Assembly (NCBI RefSeq): GCF_013035315.1
Contig: NZ_WQHP01000001.1
Span: forward strand, 248,001 to 312,000
DNA length: 64,000 nucleotides
Source of the DNA: Ruegeria arenilitoris
GTDB lineage: Bacteria; Pseudomonadota; Alphaproteobacteria; Rhodobacterales; Rhodobacteraceae
Direction of reading: 5' to 3'
A program made the translations under genes and the position numbers. The notes under the pieces are model-generated. The model was not told the origin of the DNA, did no database searches, and saw only the letters and a list, made by a program, of their open reading frames with translations. Below are positions 18,647-27,730 of the stretch, in pieces. Each line of letters begins with the position of its first letter. Position 1 is the first letter of the stretch.

Positions 18647-19744
18647 ATGCTGCGGGCAGTTGCGATTCTGGTCCTGTCGATTTTGGGTGCCCCAATTTAT
18701 GCCGACACTCTGCAAACCTCGGCAGGTCCGGTACGTGTAACTGCTGTCGTTCAGGGGCTGGACACGCCATGGGCCATTGGCATTCTGCCGGGCGGTGGTC
18801 TTTTGGTGACCGAACGGGATGGGGACCTTCTTTTCGTGTCGCAAGGCAAAGCGACGCGCGTTGGCCGCGTACCCAAGGTGGCAGTGAACGGGCAGGGCGG
18901 TTTGCTGGACGTCACAGTGGCGAAGGACTTCGCTCAATCGCGCGAGGTGTTTCTGACCTTTTCCAAACCTCAAAGCGGCGGAGCTGGAACAGCGGTGGCC
19001 GTTGCACGTCTTTCTGACAGCGGTGAGCAGCTGGAAAATGTGCGCGTCATCTTCGAGGCTGTTCCGGGCGGATCAACAGGCCGACACTTTGGATCGCGGG
19101 TGGTTGAGGCACGGGATGGCACGCTGTTCGTGACGATAGGCGACCGGGGCGATCGCCCAACCGCGCAAGACCGGACGAACCATATGGGCACCGTGATCCG
19201 CATCAACCGCGATGGCTCGGTGCCTGCGGATAACCCTTTTGTTGGTCAGGCAGGTATCCGGCCCGAAATCTGGTCTTACGGGCACCGCAACCCTCAAGGC
19301 GCAGACCTGGATCGGCAGGGGCGTTTGTGGATCTCGGAACACGGCGCTCGTGGAGGCGATGAGGTCAATCTGGTTCAAGCGGGCCGAAACTATGGCTGGC
19401 CGGTGATTTCGTATGGCGTGCATTACTCGGGCCAAAAGATCGGAGAGGGCACGTCGAAACCGGGAATGGAACAGCCCGAATTCTATTGGGATCCGTCTAT
19501 CGCGCCCTCGGGCCTGCTGGTCTATTCCGGCAAACTCTGGCCGGAATGGCGGGGTGACATTTTTGTCGGTTCTCTCAAATTCGATTACATCTCACGTCTG
19601 GATGGGTCGCCCCTGCGCGAGGTCGAACAGATCAAAGGCCGGGAAACCGAGCGTGTCCGGGACATCGTCGAAGCACCCGACGGTTCGATCTGGTTTATTT
19701 CGGTGGGTCAGGGCGCCGTCTACCAAATGACCCCCGAGCTTTAG
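18647..19744 (+). CDS. PQQ-dependent aldose sugar dehydrogenase (YliI/GDH-B-like)
   Basis: A 365-residue periplasmic beta-propeller. ATG 18647 follows AAGTGGAG and opens signal peptide MLRAVAILVLSILGAPIYA. Family landmarks are DTPWAIGILPGGGLLVTER, the TGRHFGSR segment with a probable catalytic histidine, IGDRGDR, and the GHRNPQG..WISEHGARGGDEVN block. Soluble enzymes of this group oxidise aldoses with PQQ and calcium. No pqq genes are visible here. Its stop shares bases with the stop of the convergent regulator (TTAG at 19741-19744). Confidence 0.88.
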   Translation: MLRAVAILVLSILGAPIYADTLQTSAGPVRVTAVVQGLDTPWAIGILPGGGLLVTERDGDLLFVSQGKATRVGRVPKVAVNGQGGLLDVTVAKDFAQSREVFLTFSKPQSGGAGTAVAVARLSDSGEQLENVRVIFEAVPGGSTGRHFGSRVVEARDGTLFVTIGDRGDRPTAQDRTNHMGTVIRINRDGSVPADNPFVGQAGIRPEIWSYGHRNPQGADLDRQGRLWISEHGARGGDEVNLVQAGRNYGWPVISYGVHYSGQKIGEGTSKPGMEQPEFYWDPSIAPSGLLVYSGKLWPEWRGDIFVGSLKFDYISRLDGSPLREVEQIKGRETERVRDIVEAPDGSIWFISVGQGAVYQMTPEL

Positions 19745-20745
19745 ACAGATAAACGCCCGCTCTGAGCACCACGCTCGCGGTAGGGCGTAGTGTTGTAGTG
19801 CGCCCGGTAGCATTTCGAGAAGTGGCTGGGTGAGGCAAACCCGCAGGCCAGCGCGACGTTGATCACGCTCATATCCGTCTGCATTAGCAGGTTTCGTGCT
19901 TTGTGCAGGCGAAGCTCCATGTAATAGCGTTTGGGTGAACGGCTTAGATAGCGGCGGAACAGACGCTCCAGCTGACGAGTGGACATGCCGACATCCTTAG
20001 CCAGAATCGAAGGCGAGATCGGCTCTTCGATGTTCTTTTCCATCATCAGGATGACCTGGCTCAGCTTGGGATGGCGTACTCCGATGCGGGTCGGGGTCGA
20101 CAGGCGCTGCGTATCCTGATCGGTGCGGATCGACGAGTAGATCATTTGATCCGCCACGGCATTTGCGAGATCTTCACCATAATCGTCGGCGATGATCTTG
20201 AGCATCAGGTCAATGGACGACGTTCCGCCCGCAGTGGTCATGCGGTTTCCATCGACCTGAAAGACGGATTTGGTCAGCTCGACTTCATCGAATTCTTCGA
20301 TGAAACTGTCCGAGTTTTCCCAATGGATCGTGGCGCGTTTTCCGTCCAGCAGGCCCGCCTTGGCCAGTGTATAGGCGGCTGTGCAAAGTCCGCCGATCCG
20401 AAGGCCACGCCGGGCCTCGCGCCGGACCCAGTTCAGAACTTTCTTGGTCGTCGCCATTTGCACGTCGACGCCGCCGCAGATCAGAACGACATCGTCGCGC
20501 TGAAGCTCATTCAGATCCCCGTCCAAGGAAAAGGTCGTTCCCGCCGAACACGAGACCGTCTCGCCGCCCTCGCCAATCAGCGTCCACGAATAAAGTTGCT
20601 TGTCCGCCATGCGGTTGGCAATTCGAAGGCTGTCCAGTGCCGAGGCAAAAGACAGCAGAGAGAACTTGTCCAAAAGGACAAAGATGAAATGGCGAGGATT
20701 GGCCTCAGTGCTTTCCACTGTGACAACTTGGCGTTGCTCTTGCAT
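19741..20745 (-). CDS. GlxA-family transcriptional regulator (DJ-1/PfpI plus AraC HTH)
   Basis: 334 residues. The N-terminal part (about 17-185) is a glutamine-amidotransferase-like DJ-1/PfpI domain with GGLCTAAYTLAKAGLL at the nucleophile-elbow position, used for ligand sensing rather than catalysis. The C-terminal part (about 225-325) is an AraC-type double HTH (LAKDVGMSTRQLERLFRRY and NVALACGFASPSHFSKCYR). Relatives include GbdR and CdhR of glycine-betaine and carnitine catabolism. No such catabolic genes flank it, so its regulon is unknown. It is divergent from the DAHP synthase gene. Confidence 0.9.
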   Translation of the reverse strand: MQEQRQVVTVESTEANPRHFIFVLLDKFSLLSFASALDSLRIANRMADKQLYSWTLIGEGGETVSCSAGTTFSLDGDLNELQRDDVVLICGGVDVQMATTKKVLNWVRREARRGLRIGGLCTAAYTLAKAGLLDGKRATIHWENSDSFIEEFDEVELTKSVFQVDGNRMTTAGGTSSIDLMLKIIADDYGEDLANAVADQMIYSSIRTDQDTQRLSTPTRIGVRHPKLSQVILMMEKNIEEPISPSILAKDVGMSTRQLERLFRRYLSRSPKRYYMELRLHKARNLLMQTDMSVINVALACGFASPSHFSKCYRAHYNTTPYRERGAQSGRLSV

Positions 20746-20914
20746 GGCTTGGTGTCCTTGATTCGGCGCCGTGTTTCGTGGCGTCCGGCGTCGTTATTGC
20801 CAGCCACCATGACCAAAGCTTGTTTGCGGCGTCAAGAGGCGCAAAAGGGATATGGTCAGTCTTCAATGCATTTTGTATAGAGACCACCTGAATACTTCAG
20901 CGGAGATGAAAGCT

Positions 20915-22285
20915 ATGACCGAATGGCAAAAAACGAACTGGCGCAACAAGCCCCGGGTTCAGATGCCAGATTATTCCGACGCGGCCGCGCTGGCCAAAGT
21001 CGAGGCCCAGCTTTCACAGTATCCCCCGCTGGTCTTTGCGGGCGAAGCACGGCGTCTCAAGCAACATTTGGGTGCCGCTGGTCGCGGCGAGGCCTTCCTG
21101 TTGCAGGGCGGGGATTGTGCTGAAAGCTTTGAACAATTCAGCGCGGATGCGATCCGGGACACGTTCAAGGTAATGCTGCAGATGGCGATGGTTCTGACCT
21201 ATGGCGCCAAGGTGCCTGTGGTCAAAGTGGGCCGCATGGCTGGCCAATTCGCCAAACCACGCAGCGCCCCGACCGAGGTGGTGGATGGCGTTGAGCTGCC
21301 CAGCTATCGCGGTGACATCATCAATGAACTGGCCTTCACACCCGAAGCACGCATTCCGAATCCCGGCAAGATGCTGCAGGCCTACACGCAGGCTGCCGCG
21401 ACGTTGAACCTGCTGCGCGCCTTCTCGACCGGTGGTTTCGCCGATATGAGCATGGTGCATTCGTGGACCCTGGGTTTCACGGATGAGCAGGACGTTCAGA
21501 AGTACTCGGAAATCGCGGACCGCATTCAGGACACGATCGACTTCATGGGGGCTGCTGGTATCACAGCAGACACCACGCATGAATTTTCGACCGTGGAATT
21601 CTACACCAGCCACGAAGGGCTACTGCTTGAGTACGAAGAGGCGCTGACCCGTCTGGATTCGACCTCGGGCAACTGGCTCGCCGGGTCCGGTCACATGATC
21701 TGGATCGGCGACCGGACACGTCAGCCGGACGGCGCGCATGTGGAATTCTGCCGTGGTGTGTTGAACCCGATTGGTCTGAAGTGCGGTCCGACCACGACCG
21801 CCGAGGACCTTAAGGTGCTTATGGCCAAGCTGAACCCCGAAAACGAAGAGGGTCGCTTGACCCTGATCGCCCGATTCGGTGCAGGCAAAGCCGGTGAGCA
21901 TCTGCCGCGTCTGGTTAAGGCTGTGAAAGAAGAAGGCGCCAAAGTCACTTGGGTCTGCGACCCGATGCACGGCAACACGATCAAGTCGGCAACCGGGTAC
22001 AAAACCCGTCCGTTCGACTCGGTCCTCCGTGAAGTGCGCGACTTCTTTGGCGTCCACCAGGCCGAAGGCACCATTCCCGGTGGCGTGCATTTCGAGATGA
22101 CAGGACTGGACGTCACCGAATGCACCGGCGGTGTTCGTGCGGTGACCGAAGAGGATCTGTCCGATCGCTACCACACCGCTTGCGACCCGCGCCTGAACGC
22201 ATCGCAATCGCTGGAGCTGGCGTTCCTTGTTGCGGAAGAGCTGACAAACCTGCGCCGCAATGGCAGCAAGCGCGCAGCCAGCTAA
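20915..22285 (+). CDS. class II 3-deoxy-7-phosphoheptulonate (DAHP) synthase
   Basis: Condenses phosphoenolpyruvate with erythrose-4-phosphate, the first step of the shikimate pathway. The 456 residues match the class II (plant and Mycobacterium type) enzyme: [13 protein letters not shown] near residue 65, the [14 protein letters not shown] block and the final [24 protein letters not shown] 20915 ([14 protein letters not shown]) was chosen because GGAG lies 9 bases upstream and the family begins here. It stands alone, with its own terminator 25 bases downstream. aroQ of the same pathway lies near 41 kb. Confidence 0.95.
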   Translation: MTEWQKTNWRNKPRVQMPDYSDAAALAKVEAQLSQYPPLVFAGEARRLKQHLGAAGRGEAFLLQGGDCAESFEQFSADAIRDTFKVMLQMAMVLTYGAKVPVVKVGRMAGQFAKPRSAPTEVVDGVELPSYRGDIINELAFTPEARIPNPGKMLQAYTQAAATLNLLRAFSTGGFADMSMVHSWTLGFTDEQDVQKYSEIADRIQDTIDFMGAAGITADTTHEFSTVEFYTSHEGLLLEYEEALTRLDSTSGNWLAGSGHMIWIGDRTRQPDGAHVEFCRGVLNPIGLKCGPTTTAEDLKVLMAKLNPENEEGRLTLIARFGAGKAGEHLPRLVKAVKEEGAKVTWVCDPMHGNTIKSATGYKTRPFDSVLREVRDFFGVHQAEGTIPGGVHFEMTGLDVTECTGGVRAVTEEDLSDRYHTACDPRLNASQSLELAFLVAEELTNLRRNGSKRAAS

Positions 22286-22309
22286 GGCTTTTCGCAAGAG
22301 AAATGATAA

Positions 22310-22335
22310 GGCGGGCTGAAATGGCCCGCCTTTTT
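22310..22335 (+). terminator. terminator of the DAHP synthase gene
   Basis: A 7-bp GGCGGGC/GCCCGCC stem with a 7-base loop, followed by TTTTT. It lies 25 bases after the stop and just before the convergent PAS gene. Confidence 0.85.
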
Positions 22336-22341
22336 CGTGGT

Positions 22342-23025
22342 TTATTCGTCCCTCGAAACAACCAGTCTTAGATGAGCGCGGGGACGTTCAAACCGCCCTT
22401 GGTCTTCGGCGAATCCGGTCTCAAGGCTTTGTGGTTGTGATTGAGCCACCTGAACCTCGGTCAGCGGGCGCAGGGTGTCCTCGGAAAGTGCAAAGCGCCG
22501 CGGCGTTGGACCTATTGCGCCATCGCTGACCATGACACCGAGAATACGGCTGACATCGCCCAGATCGCTTCGTAAGGGCAGCAGGATCATCCGGGCATGC
22601 AGTTGAACGCGTCCCATACGGCCCGCTGAGTTCAGACCCAAATTGGCAATCGCCGGTTGGCTAAAGACCTGTTCCGTGACCTCTTTGACCCGATCCCGCG
22701 CGCTGGCCTCAAAAAAAGCGGTCAGGGGCATGCCACGTACCTCCATCCCGGCCAGTTTGTTCAAATGGCTGCCCGCAAGACGGAACCGTGTCAGTCCGGG
22801 GGCAATGCGTTCCAGAACGAATGTGTATTCCAGAATGTTCTCAAGCCCGCGCGGGTCGATTTGTGACCGCATGGGAACGCCGTCTCCGGTCAGAAGTGCG
22901 GTCCAATACGCCTCGGCCTGTCGGATGGGCGAAAGGCTGCGCCCGCTGTCAAAACGATCCATTGCGACGATCTTTCCAAAACTTGACCCGAAACCGTTCC
23001 CGAAAATGGTTTTCATCATTATCAC
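22342..23025 (-). CDS. PAS-domain protein (PAS_5 / DUF1457-like)
   Basis: 227 residues, cytosolic. After a short variable N-terminus the stretch from about 35 to 175 has the PAS_5 layout: YWTALLTGDGVPMRSQIDP, LENILEYTFVLERI, RFRLAGSHLNKLAGMEVRGM and LLPLRSDLGDVSRILGVMV. The C-terminal 50 residues are polar. There is no output domain, so it may act as an adaptor or one-component sensor. PAS_5 proteins are frequent in alphaproteobacteria and mostly uncharacterised. A canonical CtrA site lies 117-131 bases upstream of its start. Confidence 0.8.
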   Translation of the reverse strand: MIMMKTIFGNGFGSSFGKIVAMDRFDSGRSLSPIRQAEAYWTALLTGDGVPMRSQIDPRGLENILEYTFVLERIAPGLTRFRLAGSHLNKLAGMEVRGMPLTAFFEASARDRVKEVTEQVFSQPAIANLGLNSAGRMGRVQLHARMILLPLRSDLGDVSRILGVMVSDGAIGPTPRRFALSEDTLRPLTEVQVAQSQPQSLETGFAEDQGRFERPRAHLRLVVSRDE

Positions 23026-23141
23026 CCTGGCGTCTATCGACCGTCATTTTCCTAAAATGCGAACTACTGGGGACCTCTGGCAGAGACCAGCTTTCGCAGG
23101 TGTAAGATTGACGCGGGTTGAATCAATTTTGGAGCAAATCC

Positions 23142-23156
23142 TTAACGAATGGTTAA
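23142..23156. promoter_or_regulatory. CtrA-binding-site motif TTAA-N7-TTAA
   Basis: The sequence TTAACGAATGGTTAA exactly matches the full CtrA box (two TTAA half sites, 7 bases apart). It lies in the 235-base divergent region between the PAS gene (minus) and yicC (plus), about 105 bases before the yicC start. chpT, which feeds phosphate to CtrA, is encoded in the same window. Confidence 0.6.
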
Positions 23157-23260
23157 CGACTGGCGAACAAAGCCAAAGTCAGCAAACTCTTGCCCTGAAC
23201 GTACAGTTGGCATTAGGTGCGCGCAGCAAACTGAAACGGGCAGCTATGGAAAGGGCAGGC

Positions 23261-24151
23261 ATGATAAAATCCATGACCGGTTTCGCCTCGGGCAAAGGGG
23301 CGTTTGGGCCTCATAGCTGGACGTGGGAGCTGCGCAGTGTCAACGGCAAAGGCCTGGATATGCGTCTGCGCGTACCCGAGTGGCTGACCGGGCTTGAGGC
23401 GGCGCTGCGCGCTGAGATGTCAAAGCAACTGAGCCGGGGCAATGTGACACTGTCCTTGCGCCTCAGCCGGGATGAGTCCCAGCCTGACCTGGTCTTGAAC
23501 GAAGCCGCAATGGGCGCGGTTCTTGAGGCCGTGGCCCGGACGCAAGAGATGGCTATTGCGCGCGATGTGACGCTGGCACCATCGTCGGCGGCTGATCTGG
23601 TCTCGCTTAAGGGCATGTTGGATGCTGGCAGCGATGTGGATGATCCCGGTCCCTTGGTGGCTCAACTGACGAGGGAATTCGCAGGCTTGCTGAGCGACTT
23701 TATCGAAATGCGCCAAACCGAGGGCCGGGCGTTGGCCACAATTCTGGACGAACAACTTGCTCAGGTTGCGACTTTGACTACTCAGGCAGCCGGGCTGGCT
23801 GAACAACGCAAGGACAAGATGGCCGAGGCGCTGCGCGAAAATTTGGCCCGCGTGATGGACAATGCCCAAGGGGCCGATCCCGACCGCGTCGCGCAGGAGT
23901 TGGCGCTGATTGCAGTCAAGGCGGATATCACCGAAGAGATCGATCGCCTTAAAGCGCATGTTACGGCTGCAGGTGATTTGCTGGCGCAGGACGCGCCGGT
24001 CGGGCGGAAGCTGGATTTCCTGATGCAGGAGTTCAATCGCGAGGCAAATACACTGTGTTCCAAGGCGCAAAGCGCGGACCTGACGGCAGTTGGCCTTGAG
24101 TTGAAGGCCATTATAGATCAGATGCGCGAGCAAGTGCAGAACGTAGAATAA
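23261..24151 (+). CDS. yicC: YicC family endoribonuclease-like protein
   Basis: 296 residues beginning [13 protein letters not shown], the standard start of YicC_N, after an AAAGGG site. The N-terminal domain runs to about 155 and the DUF1732 domain ends the protein with [20 protein letters not shown], the strongest family signature. Escherichia coli YicC is reported to be an endoribonuclease affecting small-RNA turnover. gmk follows after 16 bases, the conserved yicC-gmk order. The much longer frame upstream is not used by this family. Confidence 0.93.
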   Translation: MIKSMTGFASGKGAFGPHSWTWELRSVNGKGLDMRLRVPEWLTGLEAALRAEMSKQLSRGNVTLSLRLSRDESQPDLVLNEAAMGAVLEAVARTQEMAIARDVTLAPSSAADLVSLKGMLDAGSDVDDPGPLVAQLTREFAGLLSDFIEMRQTEGRALATILDEQLAQVATLTTQAAGLAEQRKDKMAEALRENLARVMDNAQGADPDRVAQELALIAVKADITEEIDRLKAHVTAAGDLLAQDAPVGRKLDFLMQEFNREANTLCSKAQSADLTAVGLELKAIIDQMREQVQNVE

Positions 24152-24167
24152 CCAAAGGAGCGCCCAA

Positions 24168-24809
24168 ATGGCGGATCGACGCGGCCTTTTAATCATTCTG
24201 TCCTCGCCATCGGGGGCAGGTAAATCGACCTTGGCCAAGCGGCTGATGCAGTGGGACTCTGAATTGGAATTCTCAGTCTCGGCCACGACACGTGCGCCGC
24301 GCCCGGGCGAGGAAGATGGCCGTGAATACTACTTCCTGAGTGAGGATGCCTTCCGTCAGCAAGTCTCCGAGGGTCAGATGCTCGAACACGCGCATGTCTT
24401 CGGCAATTTCTACGGCTCGCCCGCAGGTCCGGTGCGCGACTCGATCAACGCGGGGCGTGACGTTCTGTTTGACGTGGATTGGCAGGGCGAAGTGCAGATC
24501 CGCAACTCTGACCTTGGTAAGCACGCACTGTCGATCTTTATTCTTCCGCCCTCGATCCCCGAGCTGCGCCGCAGGCTGGAAAGTCGCGGGCAGGACAGTG
24601 AGGAGGTCATCGCCAAGCGCATGCTGAAAAGCTGGGATGAGATCAGCCACTGGGGCTACTACGACTATGTACTGATCAATGACGATCTGGATGTGACCGA
24701 AGAAAAGCTGAAAACCATCGTCAGCGCCGAACGCATGCGGCGTATTCAGCAACCGACGTTGCAGAACCATGTCCGAACCCTGCAGAACGAATTCGAAGGT
24801 GCGTCATGA
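24168..24809 (+). CDS. gmk: guanylate kinase
   Basis: Phosphorylates GMP to GDP with ATP. It has 213 residues, a P-loop [10 protein letters not shown] at 9-18, the GMP-binding segment [19 protein letters not shown] and the lid motif [18 protein letters not shown] lies 8 bases upstream of the ATG. The gene is coupled to the next by the overlap ATGA (24806-24809). Confidence 0.96.
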   Translation: MADRRGLLIILSSPSGAGKSTLAKRLMQWDSELEFSVSATTRAPRPGEEDGREYYFLSEDAFRQQVSEGQMLEHAHVFGNFYGSPAGPVRDSINAGRDVLFDVDWQGEVQIRNSDLGKHALSIFILPPSIPELRRRLESRGQDSEEVIAKRMLKSWDEISHWGYYDYVLINDDLDVTEEKLKTIVSAERMRRIQQPTLQNHVRTLQNEFEGAS

Positions 24810-25330
24810 CGATTTACGCCTTGGGCGACCATTGCCCGCAAATCCACGAAGACACCTGGGTTGCGCCGGATGCCAATCTGATTGGAAAGGTTGTGCTGGA
24901 GCAGGGGGCCTCGGTCTGGTTTGGCTGTACGATCCGCGCGGACCATGAAGAGATCCGTGTGGGCGAAGGCAGCAACGTGCAGGAAAACTGCGTCATGCAT
25001 ATTGATGCCGGGTTCCCTCTGACCATTGGGAAAAACTGCACCATTGGTCACAAGGTCATGCTGCACGGCTGCACAATCGGGGAAAACACGCTGATCGGGA
25101 TGGGTGCTATTGTCCTGAATGGCGCGAAGATCGGTAAGAACTGCCTGATCGGGGCAGGGGCCTTGATCACGGAAGGCAAAGAGATTCCAGACAACTCGCT
25201 GGTCATGGGTTCACCGGGCAAGGTGGTGCGAGAATTGGATGAAGCGGCGGCGCAAAAGATCACGTTCAGCGCGCTGCATTATCAGCAGAACATGCGCAAG
25301 TTTCGTGAAACTTTGACATCTGTGCCTTAG
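24806..25330 (+). CDS. gamma-carbonic-anhydrase-like hexapeptide-repeat protein (YrdA family)
   Basis: 174 residues forming a left-handed beta helix of hexapeptide repeats ([33 protein letters not shown]). The three metal-ligand histidines expected in a trimeric gamma-CA are present: [14 protein letters not shown] and LHGC. Bacterial YrdA-type proteins often lack measurable carbonic anhydrase activity, so the enzyme assignment is provisional. It is translationally coupled to gmk and followed after 31 bases by the phoR-like kinase gene. Confidence 0.88.
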   Translation: MTIYALGDHCPQIHEDTWVAPDANLIGKVVLEQGASVWFGCTIRADHEEIRVGEGSNVQENCVMHIDAGFPLTIGKNCTIGHKVMLHGCTIGENTLIGMGAIVLNGAKIGKNCLIGAGALITEGKEIPDNSLVMGSPGKVVRELDEAAAQKITFSALHYQQNMRKFRETLTSVP

Positions 25331-25361
25331 GTCGTCCGCAAATCTGTTGAAAGTGTCTGAA

Positions 25362-26408
25362 ATGCCCCACGATCTGCTTGCCGAAATGGTCTCGGCCGTT
25401 CCAATGCCCGCACTCATGGTGGATCAGACCGAACGGATTATCGCCGCCAATACGGACGCAAAGACGCTATTGGGCCAAAACATCGAAGGTCGCCACTATG
25501 CGACCATCCTGCGACAGCCGCAGGTCATTGACGCGATGGAACAGAGCCTGCGCACCAAGGGTCCGGCCAAAACCCGGCATTTGGCCAATGATGGTGCCCA
25601 GGATACGACGTTCGAGGTTCAGTGCCGATACATGAAGGGTGTTGGTGCCGTTGACGGCGGTGCGGTCATGGCCGTGTTTCAGGATATGACCCATTTGGAG
25701 CAGGCCAGCCAGATGCGTCGGGATTTTGTCGCGAATGTCAGCCATGAGTTGCGCACTCCGTTAACCGCATTGATGGGGTTCATCGAAACACTGCGCGGTC
25801 CGGCGCGGGACGATGTCGCCGCACGCGAGCGGTTTCTGCAGATCATGAACGACGAAGCCAACCGGATGAATCGGCTGGTGGGTGACTTGCTATCGCTGAA
25901 CCGCGTCGAAAGCGAAGAGCGGGTCCGGCCGAAGGAACAGGTCGAGCTGATAGGGTTGTTGCAGTCCACGTTGAACTCTCTGCGACCACTGGCCGAGAAC
26001 GCCAGCGTCACCCTCACGCTGGATGCACCGTCCGAACCGATTACGTTGACGGGTGACAGCGACCAGCTGCGTCAGGTTTTCACCAACTTGATCGAAAACG
26101 CGATCAAGTATGGCGGCAGCGGCGGCGTTGTGGATGTTCGGTTGACCGCATCCGAGCGGGACACTGCGATGCGGGGACCGGCCGTGCGTGTACAGATTTG
26201 TGACAAAGGGCCGGGAATCGACGCTGTACATTTGCCGCGTTTGACCGAGCGATTCTATCGCGCGGACAGCCATAGGTCGCGCGAGCTGGGTGGAACCGGT
26301 CTTGGTCTGGCAATCGTAAAGCATATCGTTAACCGCCACCGCGGTCGGTTGCGCGTGGAAAGCGATTTGGGCAAGGGCTCTGTTTTCACAGTCATTTTGC
26401 CTCGCTGA
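25362..26408 (+). CDS. phoR: phosphate-regulon sensor histidine kinase PhoR
   Basis: 348 residues from ATG 25362 (a TTG at 25347 is the alternative; neither has a strong ribosome-binding site). A PAS domain (about 10-105) precedes HisKA with phosphoacceptor H128 in VANVSHELRTPLTALMG, then HATPase_c with N, G1 and G2 boxes (NLIENAIKYGG, DKGPGID, GGTGLGLAIVKHI). No membrane segment is visible, unlike Escherichia coli PhoR, so signalling may rely on contact with PhoU and Pst. It sits directly before pstS and is the expected partner of PhoB at 32074. Confidence 0.9.
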   Translation: MPHDLLAEMVSAVPMPALMVDQTERIIAANTDAKTLLGQNIEGRHYATILRQPQVIDAMEQSLRTKGPAKTRHLANDGAQDTTFEVQCRYMKGVGAVDGGAVMAVFQDMTHLEQASQMRRDFVANVSHELRTPLTALMGFIETLRGPARDDVAARERFLQIMNDEANRMNRLVGDLLSLNRVESEERVRPKEQVELIGLLQSTLNSLRPLAENASVTLTLDAPSEPITLTGDSDQLRQVFTNLIENAIKYGGSGGVVDVRLTASERDTAMRGPAVRVQICDKGPGIDAVHLPRLTERFYRADSHRSRELGGTGLGLAIVKHIVNRHRGRLRVESDLGKGSVFTVILPR

Positions 26409-26491
26409 TTTTCACGTCTGCCTGAAACCGATTGTCCAAGGCCGCGGACCTTACGCTTCGTCAAGTTAAGAATTTCTAAGTAAATCGTGAC

Positions 26492-26520
26492 TTGTCATAA
26501 AGCTGTTACATACCTGTCAC
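26492..26520 (+). promoter_or_regulatory. Pho box (three direct repeats) upstream of pstS
   Basis: Three 7-bp repeats, TTGTCAT (26492), CTGTTAC (26503) and CTGTCAC (26514), are spaced exactly 11 bases apart, the helical period expected for tandem PhoB binding. The last repeat ends 82 bases before the pstS start. PhoB is encoded at the end of this cluster, giving autoregulation. Confidence 0.85.
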
Positions 26521-26602
26521 AAAAGGCTTACGCACGGCACTTAGGGGTGCGCGCAGGATCATCATGGGGGTGATCACAATCAAACTTTTCAGGGAGACTG
26601 AA

Positions 26603-27643
26603 ATGTCCTTTGTAAAACTGTCGGCTTCTGCGCTGGCTATCGCTGCTGTTTCGGCCACCACCGCCGCTGCTCGTGACAACGTTCAAGTCGCAGGTTCGTC
26701 GACCGTTCTGCCTTATGCTTCGATCGTCGCAGAACTGTTCGGTGAAAACACTGACTTCCCGACACCGGTTGTTGAATCGGGTGGTTCGTCCGCTGGCCTC
26801 AAGCGCTTCTGCGAAGGCGTTGGCGAGAACACCATTGACGTTGCAAACGCATCGCGCGCAATCCGCGAAAAAGAAATCAAAGCCTGTGCCGAAAACGGCG
26901 TGACCGACATCATGGAAGTCCGCATCGGTTATGACGGCATCGTCTTTGCAAGCCAGCAGTCCGGCCCCGCCTTCAACGCGTTCGAGCCGTCGGACATCTT
27001 CAACGCTCTGGGTGCAAAAGTTCTGAAAGACGGCGAAGTCGTCGACAACCCCTACAACACCTGGGCCGAATTCAACGCGGATCTGCCCGACGTTGAGATC
27101 GCAGGCTTCATCCCCGGCACCAAGCACGGCACCCGTGAAGTGTTCGAAGAAAAAGTTCTGCTGATCGGCTGTGAAGCAACCGGCGCCATGGAAGCCATGA
27201 TCGCTGGTGGCATGAGCGAAGATGATGCAGAAGATGCATGCCTGAACGTTCGTACAGACGGTAAGTCGGTCGACATCGATGGTGACTACACCGAAACCCT
27301 GGCGCGTATCGACACCAACCCGAACGGCATCGGCGTCTTCGGTCTGGCGTTCTACGAGAACAACACCGACAAGCTGAAAGTCGCGACCATGTCGGGTATC
27401 GCACCGTCGACCGAGACCATCTCGACCGGTGAGTACCCTGTTTCGCGTCCGCTGTTCTTCTACGTGAAGAAAGCCCACATCGGCGTGATCCCTGGCCTGA
27501 AAGAATACGCTCAGTTCTTCACTGCTGACGAAATCGCTGGTCCTTCGAGCCCGCTGGCCAACTACGGCCTCGTTGCTGACCCTGAGCTGGCGAAAACTCA
27601 GGAAGCGATTGCCAACGAAGTGACCATGGGCTCGGGCAGCTAA
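26603..27643 (+). CDS. pstS: phosphate ABC transporter substrate-binding protein PstS
   Basis: A 346-residue periplasmic phosphate-binding protein. ATG 26603 follows GGGAGA and opens signal peptide MSFVKLSASALAIAAVSATTAAA. The phosphate-binding loop VAGSSTVLPYA is at the mature N-terminus. Length and sequence fit the longer alphaproteobacterial PstS group, with a cysteine pair (IGCEATGAM and EDACLN). A Pho box controls the promoter, and a hairpin separates it from pstC, which usually raises PstS over the membrane components. Confidence 0.94.
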   Translation: MSFVKLSASALAIAAVSATTAAARDNVQVAGSSTVLPYASIVAELFGENTDFPTPVVESGGSSAGLKRFCEGVGENTIDVANASRAIREKEIKACAENGVTDIMEVRIGYDGIVFASQQSGPAFNAFEPSDIFNALGAKVLKDGEVVDNPYNTWAEFNADLPDVEIAGFIPGTKHGTREVFEEKVLLIGCEATGAMEAMIAGGMSEDDAEDACLNVRTDGKSVDIDGDYTETLARIDTNPNGIGVFGLAFYENNTDKLKVATMSGIAPSTETISTGEYPVSRPLFFYVKKAHIGVIPGLKEYAQFFTADEIAGPSSPLANYGLVADPELAKTQEAIANEVTMGSGS

Positions 27644-27663
27644 TCTTGGCTATCTACGAATTG

Positions 27664-27691
27664 CAGGGGGCGGCCATTTCGGTCGCCCCTG
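27664..27691 (+). terminator. intercistronic hairpin between pstS and pstC
   Basis: An imperfect stem, CAGGGGGCGGCC against GGTCGCCCCTG with one bulged G and a G-T pair, lies 20 bases after the pstS stop. There is no proper T-run, so partial termination or mRNA stabilisation is more likely than full termination. Confidence 0.5.
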
Positions 27692-27730
27692 TGCTGCTTT
27701 GAACTTTCAATCGAGACCAGTGAGGGTGTC

